Assembly (NCBI GenBank): GCA_041668045.1
Contig: JBAYDV010000099.1
Span: forward strand, 1-6,520
Origin: JBAYDV01 sp041668045
GTDB lineage: Bacteria; Bacteroidota; Bacteroidia; Bacteroidales; UBA932
Reading direction: 5' to 3'
Length of the DNA stretch: 6,520 nucleotides
This document shows, piece after piece, positions 1 to 5,834 of the stretch (positions within the stretch are counted from its first letter, which is position 1; every line of letters starts with the position of its first letter). Position numbers and translations under genes: made by a program. The notes beneath the pieces were generated by a model that was given only the letters and a program-made list of their open reading frames with translations, was not told where the DNA came from and ran no database searches.

Positions 1-306
1 AGCTTCCTCTGCTGGTTTTTCTTCAGCAGCTTTTTCAGATTTAATCTTCTCAGCTGCAGCTTTAGCTTCTTCAAGAGCAGCTTTTTCAGCAGCTTCTTTT
101 TCAGCTTTAGCTTTTTCAAGAGCAAGAGCTTCTTCAGCTTTTCTTTTAGCTATTTCTTCTGCGCGAGCTTTGTTAATCTCTTCTTCATGACTAAGAGCTT
201 CTTTGTTAGCTGCTTCTTTAGCTTCTGCTAAAGATAATTTCTTGTTAGAAATTTTAGCTTCTTTTTCAGCTTTCCAATCATTGAATTTTTTCTCTGCTTC
301 TTCAGC
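1..306 (-). repeat. Low-complexity Ala/Glu/Lys-coding tail of rpsP
   Basis: This is the part of rpsP that codes residues 96-197. It is built from degenerate short words such as KAEKEA, EEAKAAAEK and KAAEEK, which appear in the DNA as repeated agctttttc and agcttcttc words on the plus strand. The protein is highly charged with no hydrophobic core, fitting a single long helix or coiled coil rather than a folded domain. Repetitive DNA of this kind may vary in length between strains by slippage (inference). Confidence 0.75.
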
Positions 307-591
307 TGTGATAGCTCCTTTAGTTACACCACCTTGAAGATGTTTTCTTAATAATACACCTTCGTATGATAAAATACGACGAGCTGTATCACTTGGTTGT
401 GCTCCCTTATTAAGCCAATCTAAAGCTTTATCATTATCTAAAACGATAGATGCAGGGTTTGTGTTTGGATTATATGAGCCAATGCGCTCAATAAAACGAC
501 CGTCACGAGGTGAACGTTGATCTGTTACTACTATGTGAAAATAAGCATATGCTTTTTTTCCGTGACGTGAAAGACGGATTCTAACTGCCAT
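1..591 (-). CDS. rpsP: 30S ribosomal protein S16, long C-terminal tail (3' end outside window)
   Basis: S16 binds 16S rRNA and is needed for assembly of the 30S subunit. The reading frame opens at the ATG complementary to 589-591 and stays open for 197 codons to base 1, so the C-terminus is missing. Residues 1-85 match the S16 core: start MAVRIRLSRHGKKAYAYF, then the RSPRDGRFIERIGSYNP segment (27-43) and the QPSDTARRIL segment (65-74). The core of S16 alone is about 80-90 residues (E. coli 82). Here a tail of at least 100 residues follows, almost wholly Ala, Glu and Lys, and likely helical. Such extensions are, from memory, common in Bacteroidetes S16. There is no Shine-Dalgarno; an A-rich stretch precedes the ATG. 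It is transcribed from its own promoter in the gap and lies downstream of the isomerase gene on the same strand. Identity is very sure. Confidence 0.96.
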   Translation of the reverse strand, partial: MAVRIRLSRHGKKAYAYFHIVVTDQRSPRDGRFIERIGSYNPNTNPASIVLDNDKALDWLNKGAQPSDTARRILSYEGVLLRKHLQGGVTKGAITAEEAEKKFNDWKAEKEAKISNKKLSLAEAKEAANKEALSHEEEINKARAEEIAKRKAEEALALEKAKAEKEAAEKAALEEAKAAAEKIKSEKAAEEKPAEEA

Positions 592-631
592 TTTTTTATG
601 GTTTAAAAGTTAATAAATATAAATTTAACTT

Positions 632-652
632 CCTTATCTTCTCGAGAAAAGG
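632..652. other. Interrupted inverted repeat in the rpsP leader
   Basis: The 10-base perfect palindrome TTCTCGAGAA (639-648) is flanked by CCTT (632-635) and AAGG (649-652), which pair across a 3-base bulge. It would sit at the extreme 5' end of the rpsP mRNA if the promoter call is right. It could be a 5' hairpin that protects the transcript, a protein site, or chance. The RNA stem is short and its role is unknown. Confidence 0.35.
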
Positions 653-656
653 CACG

Positions 657-687
657 CAAATATAAGTTTTTTTTTAAGATAAACAAA
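657..687 (-). promoter_or_regulatory. rpsP promoter, Bacteroidetes type
   Basis: Read on the minus strand, TTTG (684-687) is followed after 19 bases by TATATTTG (657-664). This matches the known Bacteroidetes primary-sigma consensus TTTG / TAnnTTTG in both boxes and in spacing. The predicted start is near 653, giving a leader of roughly 60 bases. The spacer holds a run of nine A on the coding strand. This is the best promoter match in the window. Confidence 0.75.
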
Positions 688-708
688 GCTTTTATAGAAA
701 AACTAAAT

Positions 709-1404
709 TTATTTATTAGATGGCAGTACTGGTAAGATAGAAATAATCTTTATGTCTTTAGTTGGTCTATCTCTACCATCTGTTTCTACAGACGCTATTT
801 TATCTATAATATCTAGTCCTTCTACCGTTTCTCCGAAGACAGTATATTGACCATCAAGTTGAGCACAAGTAGCAGCATTCTGTACTAAATAAAATTGAGA
901 TCCGGAAGATTCTCTTTTAGGATTAGCAGCATCTCCTCTACGAGCTGCAGCTAATGCACCTTTTATATGTTTATGATTTGCTAAAATCTCAGCAGGGATA
1001 GTATAGCCAGGTCCTCCTGTACCAAAACGGTTAGCGTTATTAAGATCTTTAGTAAGAGGATCACCAGTTTGAATCATAAAACCATTGATTACTCTATGAA
1101 ACAATATCCCATCGTAAAACCTTTCTGAGGCAAGTTTTATGAAATTGGCTTTATGAAGAGGAGTGTCTTTATAAAGTTTGATTTTAATATCTCCCTCAGT
1201 AGTTTTAATATCAAATATTGGTTCTTCTGGAAGTGAATCCACGTTGAATGCTAATGTTTTATTCATATTCTTATTTTTTTTAATTTGAGATTCCTCTGTC
1301 TTAGAGGCTTTTTTCTCTTTGTTGGATTTCTTTTGTGAATTATTTCCACAAGATGTTAAAATTAAAGCTGTGGAGATAATTATTCCTAAAATTTTTGTTT
1401 TCAT
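709..1404 (-). CDS. Lipoprotein cyclophilin-type peptidyl-prolyl cis-trans isomerase
   Basis: This enzyme catalyses cis-trans isomerisation of Xaa-Pro bonds and probably acts as a folding helper in the periplasm. Residues 1-19 form a lipoprotein signal: MKTK, a hydrophobic stretch, then the lipobox LTSC with Cys19 as the lipidated residue. A Lys/Ser/Glu/Asn-rich linker (20-60) precedes the cyclophilin domain (about 64-226). Catalytic residues are present: FHR with Arg104, GFMIQ with Phe109 and Gln112, and SGSQFY (167-172). The position equal to Trp121 of human cyclophilin A is Gln182, so cyclosporin binding is likely weak (inference). No acidic surface-export signal follows the Cys (GNNSQKKS), which argues for a periplasm-facing anchor. 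The start is chosen because only it includes the signal; Met47 would lose it. Its promoter region is shared with the divergent patatin operon. Specific symbols such as ppiA cannot be assigned. Confidence 0.93.
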   Translation of the reverse strand: MKTKILGIIISTALILTSCGNNSQKKSNKEKKASKTEESQIKKNKNMNKTLAFNVDSLPEEPIFDIKTTEGDIKIKLYKDTPLHKANFIKLASERFYDGILFHRVINGFMIQTGDPLTKDLNNANRFGTGGPGYTIPAEILANHKHIKGALAAARRGDAANPKRESSGSQFYLVQNAATCAQLDGQYTVFGETVEGLDIIDKIASVETDGRDRPTKDIKIISILPVLPSNK

Positions 1405-1426
1405 GAGATATATTATTTTAATAATG

Positions 1427-1434
1427 CAAATATA
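1427..1434 (-). promoter_or_regulatory. -7 box of the isomerase promoter
   Basis: On the minus strand the sequence is TATATTTG, an exact TAnnTTTG -7 box. The predicted start is near 1423, leaving a leader of about 18 bases before the ATG at 1404. No TTG is seen at the expected -33 place (about 1454-1458), so recognition would rest on the -7 box and the AT-rich spacer. It is called from one box only, hence the moderate confidence. Confidence 0.55.
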
Positions 1435-1454
1435 AATAAAATATATATTTTTAT

Positions 1455-1462
1455 TATCTTTG
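1455..1462 (+). promoter_or_regulatory. -7 box of the patatin operon, abutting the start codon
   Basis: TATCTTTG is an exact TAnnTTTG -7 box and ends 4 bases before the ATG at 1467. By the usual geometry of this promoter class, transcription would begin at or within a few bases of that ATG. No TTG is found near 1432-1436, so the -33 box is weak or absent. It overlaps the place where the -33 contact of the opposite-strand promoter would be. Confidence 0.55.
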
Positions 1463-1466
1463 AAGC

Positions 1467-3878
1467 ATGTTTAAAAAGATATTATTTGTAATATTAATAT
1501 TTACTCTCTCGAACTGTTTATTAGCTCAAAATCCAATAAAAGCTAGTAGTGATATTAAAGCCAATTTAGTACCAATAGATAGCCTTATGGAAAGTTCTGA
1601 CAGTGTTGAAAACCAGACTGTTGGACTTGTATTAAGTGGAGGTGGGGCTAAAGGACTTTCACATATCGGAGTAATTAAAGCATTAGAAGAAAATAATATT
1701 CCTATAGACTATATATCGGGGACATCAATGGGCGCCATAGTAGCTGCTTTATATGCTATTGGATATAGTCCCGATGATATGATTGAACTTTTTAATTCAG
1801 AAAAATTTGCTTCATGGTATAAAGGAGAACCAGAAAAAAAATATGCATCATATATTTATGCCGATATGTCATCTGAAGGACGAATAAGTTTAGGATTAAA
1901 ATCAGATATCAAAGATGGTAAGAAAAAATTAAAAATAAGTTTTCCTTCAAATCTGATTTCTTCTTATCCTATGGATATGGCAGTTATTGATTTGTTCGCT
2001 GGCCCTGATGCTGCAGCGAATTATGATTTTAATAATCTTATGGTTCCTTTTTTCTGTATGGCCTCTGATATTATGAATAAAAAAGCTATTGTTTGGGATA
2101 AAGGAGATTTAGGTATGGCTGTAAGAGCTTCTATGAGTTATCCCGGAGCTTTTAAACCTATTATTAAGGATTCCTTGCTATTATTTGATGGTGGTATTTA
2201 TGATAATATGCCTTGGAAAAATATGAAAAAAATTCATAATCCGGATATATTGATAGGTGCGAAGTGTGTCTCTGACGAGATTCCTGATAATATAGAAGAT
2301 GATTTATTTAGTCAGATCAGTCTAATGGTCACTAATGAAACTAATTATAATATTCCTAAAGAAGACGGTATCTTAATATCAGGGAAATATAATTATGGAT
2401 TATTAGAGTTTAGTAAAGTAAATCAGATAGCTGAATTAGGTTATCAGAATGCCTTAAAATATATACCAGAATTAAAAAGACGTATAAAAAGAAGAGAAAG
2501 TCAAGAAGCATTAGCCAAAAAAAGGCAAGCTTTTAAAGATAAATGTCCAAAAAAACTATTATTTTCTCAAGTGAATATATCAGGAAGTGTATCCCAGAGT
2601 CAGAAAACTTATATTCTTAATACTATAACTCAAAATCGTTCAAAGTTTGATTTAGACCAGGTCAAGAAAGGATATTATAGAGTAGCAGCTAGTAAGACTG
2701 TTTCTACATTTTACCCGACTGCCCATTCTTATAATGATTCATCTTTTGTTTTAAATCTAGAGGCTAAAAAGAAAAACTCTATGGATTTATCTTTTGGAAC
2801 TAACATTTCATCCTCTTCTTTAACACAAGGTTATTTAGGGCTTTCATATACAAGAGCTGGACTTTATCCTAAAAAAATAACTGGAGATATAAATGTCGGT
2901 CAGTTTTATACAGGATTAAATGTTAATTTCAGACAAGACATATCTATTAAACCATTTATATATTATAATATCACCTATAATTTCCATAGATTTAATTTTT
3001 TTAACAATTCTCAAGATTTAATTTATGTTGGAGATAAAGTAGGCAATTTTAAAGAAAATGAATCCTATTTATCATCAGAGATATGTTATCCTATTTCTAT
3101 GAAAAAACATTTCTTTATGAAATTAGGATTAACATATGGCTTGACATATTATAATTATTATGAAAATAATAACTATTCAAGATATGATGATGCGGATATA
3201 TCACGTAATCACGTATTTACGCCTAAATTGATAATAGAAAGTAATACTCTTAATTATTATGAGTATCCTACTGATGGTAGATCCTTTAGATTAGATATGA
3301 GATATATAAATACTCATGAACATTATACACCTGGTACTACATCATCTACTTATAGTGATCCAAATGAAACTATAAGAACTATTCATAACATAGAGCTTAT
3401 TAGACTTCAAGCTACGAAATATCATAATATTTCTAAACATTTCTCTTTAGGGTATAGTTTTGATTTTACTCTTTCCTCTAAATTGAATATGTCTGATTAT
3501 TTGAGTACTATGATTATGACACCAGCATATAAACCGACATGGCATAGTAAAACTATCATGTTAGGTAATTATAGAGCTCCTTCATTCGCAGGCGCATCTA
3601 TAAGTCCAGTTTTTAAATTTTCTCCTACAGTATTCTTGCATTCTACATTTGCATATTTCCAACCATACAAAAGTCTTATCCAGGATGAAGGAGATACATA
3701 CCATTATTCAGATATTTTACCTAGAGGAAAATACATGATTAATTTAGCATCAGTTTGGGAGTCTCCTGTGGGACCAATAAGTTTATCATTGTCTTATTAT
3801 AAAGATGCTCCTATAAATTGGTTTCCTCAGTTAAACATAGGTATCATATTGTTTAGACCAAGATTGACAAGAAATTAA
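1467..3878 (+). CDS. Patatin-like phospholipase with POTRA-like segment and outer-membrane beta-barrel
   Basis: This is a probable serine lipase or phospholipase carried on its own outer-membrane barrel, similar in layout to the PlpD / type Vd autotransporter group. Residues 1-20 are a signal peptide with likely cleavage at LLA-Q. The patatin domain (about 51-255) has the oxyanion loop SGGGAKG (57-63), the nucleophile motif GTSMG with Ser87, and DGG with Asp241, so the Ser-Asp dyad is intact. A basic helical linker (335-362) leads to a POTRA-like segment (about 364-432), then a region of alternating aromatic/polar strands to the end (about 438-803), typical of Omp85-superfamily barrels. The last strand (about 788-796) ends in Phe796 followed by seven residues, not a terminal aromatic. 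The start is fixed by the signal peptide and by an in-frame TGA at 1461. It is first in a tight operon, 4 bases before the flippase gene. Whether the lipase faces the periplasm or the surface is not visible. Confidence 0.9.
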   Translation: MFKKILFVILIFTLSNCLLAQNPIKASSDIKANLVPIDSLMESSDSVENQTVGLVLSGGGAKGLSHIGVIKALEENNIPIDYISGTSMGAIVAALYAIGYSPDDMIELFNSEKFASWYKGEPEKKYASYIYADMSSEGRISLGLKSDIKDGKKKLKISFPSNLISSYPMDMAVIDLFAGPDAAANYDFNNLMVPFFCMASDIMNKKAIVWDKGDLGMAVRASMSYPGAFKPIIKDSLLLFDGGIYDNMPWKNMKKIHNPDILIGAKCVSDEIPDNIEDDLFSQISLMVTNETNYNIPKEDGILISGKYNYGLLEFSKVNQIAELGYQNALKYIPELKRRIKRRESQEALAKKRQAFKDKCPKKLLFSQVNISGSVSQSQKTYILNTITQNRSKFDLDQVKKGYYRVAASKTVSTFYPTAHSYNDSSFVLNLEAKKKNSMDLSFGTNISSSSLTQGYLGLSYTRAGLYPKKITGDINVGQFYTGLNVNFRQDISIKPFIYYNITYNFHRFNFFNNSQDLIYVGDKVGNFKENESYLSSEICYPISMKKHFFMKLGLTYGLTYYNYYENNNYSRYDDADISRNHVFTPKLIIESNTLNYYEYPTDGRSFRLDMRYINTHEHYTPGTTSSTYSDPNETIRTIHNIELIRLQATKYHNISKHFSLGYSFDFTLSSKLNMSDYLSTMIMTPAYKPTWHSKTIMLGNYRAPSFAGASISPVFKFSPTVFLHSTFAYFQPYKSLIQDEGDTYHYSDILPRGKYMINLASVWESPVGPISLSLSYYKDAPINWFPQLNIGIILFRPRLTRN

Positions 3879-3882
3879 AATT

Positions 3883-5394
3883 ATGACAGGAGAAAGAAAG
3901 GCTATCAAGAAGTTAGCAGGAGAAACAGCTATATATGGTTTCAGTACTATAATAGCAAGATTTATTAATTTCTTATTTGTTCCCTTATACACAAGGTATC
4001 TATCGACTACTAATTATGGAGTTTTAACTGAATTTATGGCATATATAGCTATGTTTCAGGTTTTCCTTACATTAGGTTTAGAGACAGGGTGTTTTAGATA
4101 TGCTAATAAAAAAGAACACCAAGCTGATTCAGTATTTTCAAACGCTATAGTATCTGTAACTATAATCTCTACCTTATTTCTTTTTGTTATGCTTTTCTTT
4201 GGAAAAGACATATCGATGTCTATGGGCTATGCGGATTATTATAAATGTTATATATATATAGGTTTTATATTATTATTTGATTGTACGACAGCTATTCTCT
4301 TCGCTAGATTAAGGTTTCAATACAAAGCATGGAAATTTTCCATTTATAAAACATTAAAAATAATAACTGAGATAAGTTGTAATTTATTATTATTCTTGTG
4401 GTGGCCACAATATGCTGTATCACATCCTGATTTCTTCTTAGCTAATTTCGTATCATTAACTCCAGATTTTAGTTACCCTATTTTTTCTATTTTTATTAGT
4501 ACTATAATAGAAGTTATACTTTTCATACCAGATATTATTCATCTGAAATTCAAATTAAGCAAGAAATTAGAAAGAGAATTATTGATATATTCTTTACCTC
4601 TGATGATAGCTGGACTTCCTGGTGTTATGAATGACTTTTTAGACAGGGTCTTATTCCGATTCTTTAATGTCGATCAATCGATATGGCGAGCTGATTTAGG
4701 TATATATCAAGCAGCTGTGAAAATATCAGTAATAATGTCACTTTTCGTTCAAATGTTTCGATTCGCGGCGGAACCATTTTTCTTCTCGAAAGAAAAGGAT
4801 AAAGATTCAAAACATTTATATGCCAATGTAATGGAATACTTCGTAGCTTTCTGTATGCTAGCCTTTTTAGGCATAGTCTTCTATTTAGATATCATTCAGT
4901 TAGTAGTAGGAAAAGATTTCCGTGCAGGAATGGGAGTAGTACCTATTATGTTATTTTCATATGTCTTAATGGGCATACTATTTAATGTTTCTATGTGGTA
5001 TAAATTATCAGATAAATCATATTTCGCCATATATATAACTTTAGCAGGACTATTAGTTACAGCAGTAATTAATATAGTATTTTTACCTATTTATTCATAT
5101 TGGGCTGCAGCATGGGGACATGTAGCCAGTTTTCTTATAATGCTTATACTAAGTTCATACTTTGGTAATAAATATTATAAAATACCATACTCATGGGGAA
5201 AAATTATATCAATCATCGCGATAGCACTAGGAATATATGCTATCAATCTACTTATACCTGTGATTTTCCCACATATTACTTTATTGCCTAAATTATTAAT
5301 ACGAACAATGCTAATTTTAGTATATATTGCGCTGTATTATTATTTATATATCAGAAAAAAATTCAATATTAAAACACTTTTACAAAAAAGTTAA
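3883..5394 (+). CDS. Wzx-type polysaccharide / lipid-linked oligosaccharide flippase
   Basis: This is an integral inner-membrane protein of the MOP superfamily (polysaccharide biosynthesis protein, RfbX/Wzx-like) expected to flip an undecaprenyl-linked glycan from the cytoplasmic to the periplasmic face. The 503 residues contain about 14 hydrophobic segments (roughly 17-37, 46-66, 86-106, 119-141, 159-175, 203-222, 234-252, 273-297, 318-338, 350-372, 379-401, 405-427, 438-462, 470-489). Family-like features are the N-terminal FVPLYTRYLSTTNYGVLTE segment (32-50), LPLMIAGLPG (238-247) followed by NDFLDR (250-255), and LGIYQAAVKI (272-281). No glycosyltransferase or polymerase genes are nearby, so the cargo is unknown. 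The neighbours murF and the patatin-barrel gene suggest an envelope role. The ATG lies 4 bases after the previous stop, and dut starts 2 bases after its stop. MurJ-like activity is possible but unproven. Confidence 0.88.
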   Translation: MTGERKAIKKLAGETAIYGFSTIIARFINFLFVPLYTRYLSTTNYGVLTEFMAYIAMFQVFLTLGLETGCFRYANKKEHQADSVFSNAIVSVTIISTLFLFVMLFFGKDISMSMGYADYYKCYIYIGFILLFDCTTAILFARLRFQYKAWKFSIYKTLKIITEISCNLLLFLWWPQYAVSHPDFFLANFVSLTPDFSYPIFSIFISTIIEVILFIPDIIHLKFKLSKKLERELLIYSLPLMIAGLPGVMNDFLDRVLFRFFNVDQSIWRADLGIYQAAVKISVIMSLFVQMFRFAAEPFFFSKEKDKDSKHLYANVMEYFVAFCMLAFLGIVFYLDIIQLVVGKDFRAGMGVVPIMLFSYVLMGILFNVSMWYKLSDKSYFAIYITLAGLLVTAVINIVFLPIYSYWAAAWGHVASFLIMLILSSYFGNKYYKIPYSWGKIISIIAIALGIYAINLLIPVIFPHITLLPKLLIRTMLILVYIALYYYLYIRKKFNIKTLLQKS

Positions 5395-5396
5395 TT

Positions 5397-5831
5397 ATGA
5401 AAGTAAAAATAGTAAATAAATCTGCTTACGAAACGCCAAAATACGCTACTCCTTATTCTGCAGGATTAGATTTAAAGGCCAATATTGATGAGGCTATAGA
5501 ATTAAGTCCATTAGAAAGAAAAATGATTCCAACGGGAATTTACATAGAATTACCAGAAAGTTTTGAAGCTCAAATTAGACCCAGAAGTGGACTAGCAGCT
5601 AAGCACGGCATAACTATTGTAAATGCTCCAGGTACTATTGATGCTGATTATAGAGGAGAAATTAAAGTCGTTCTAGTAAATTTGTCGTCAGAAAAATTTA
5701 CGATAAATCCAGGAGAACGAATAGCTCAAATGGTTATTGCTCGATTTGAACAAGTTTCTTGGGAAGAGGTAGATAAATTAAGTGAAAGTGAAAGAGGAGC
5801 AGGTGGTTTTGGAAGTACTGGTTTAAAATAA
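5397..5831 (+). CDS. dut: Deoxyuridine 5'-triphosphate nucleotidohydrolase (dUTPase)
   Basis: Hydrolyses dUTP to dUMP and diphosphate in the cytoplasm, keeping uracil out of DNA and feeding dTMP synthesis. All five motifs of the homotrimeric dUTPase family are present in order: motif 1 AGLDLKA (22-28), motif 2 RPRSG (61-65, Ser64), motif 3 GTIDADYRGE (79-88, with Asp82 the likely catalytic base and Tyr85 the uracil-stacking residue), motif 4 GERIAQMVI (106-114) and the glycine-rich C-terminal arm RGAGGFGSTG (133-142, Phe138 stacking on the base). The length of 144 residues is normal for the family. It is third in the operon, 2 bases after the flippase stop and 3 bases before murF, so its translation is likely coupled to its neighbours. 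There is no Shine-Dalgarno. Nothing suggests a phage origin; composition matches the flanks. Confidence 0.97.
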   Translation: MKVKIVNKSAYETPKYATPYSAGLDLKANIDEAIELSPLERKMIPTGIYIELPESFEAQIRPRSGLAAKHGITIVNAPGTIDADYRGEIKVVLVNLSSEKFTINPGERIAQMVIARFEQVSWEEVDKLSESERGAGGFGSTGLK

Positions 5832-5834
5832 ATT

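Noticed and set aside
1..220. A long open frame on the plus strand opposite the rpsP tail
   Set aside because: It is an antisense shadow of the Ala/Glu/Lys repeat (Ser/Phe/Ala-rich), has no start in the window, and ends where the repeat pattern weakens.
664..708. Possible terminator after the isomerase gene (AAAGCTTT palindrome and a nine-base A/T run)
   Set aside because: The palindrome has no loop, is not followed by a T run on the minus strand at the right distance, and overlaps the rpsP promoter; the run is better explained as the promoter spacer.
1412..1425. Perfect dyad ATTATT-TT-AATAAT at the predicted isomerase transcription start
   Set aside because: It is made only of A and T in a very AT-rich gap, where such dyads are expected often by chance; no operator-like features support it.
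1467..1517. Lipoprotein signal for the patatin protein (LSNC, Cys17)
   Set aside because: Asn before the Cys does not fit a normal lipobox, while the following LLA-Q is a good signal peptidase I site; a barrel protein is also not expected to be a lipoprotein.
3644..3651. TACATTTG inside the patatin gene as an internal promoter for the flippase
   Set aside because: The motif has few fixed bases and should occur several times by chance in DNA of this composition; no -33 TTG lies at the right distance.
4250..4262. TATATATATA run in the flippase gene as a simple repeat or phase-variation tract
   Set aside because: It codes ordinary hydrophobic residues (YIYI) in a membrane segment, is short, and the reading frame is intact.
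5397..5831. dUTPase as a sign of a prophage or mobile island
   Set aside because: It sits in a tight housekeeping operon with murF, has matching composition, and no phage, integrase or att-like sequence is present.
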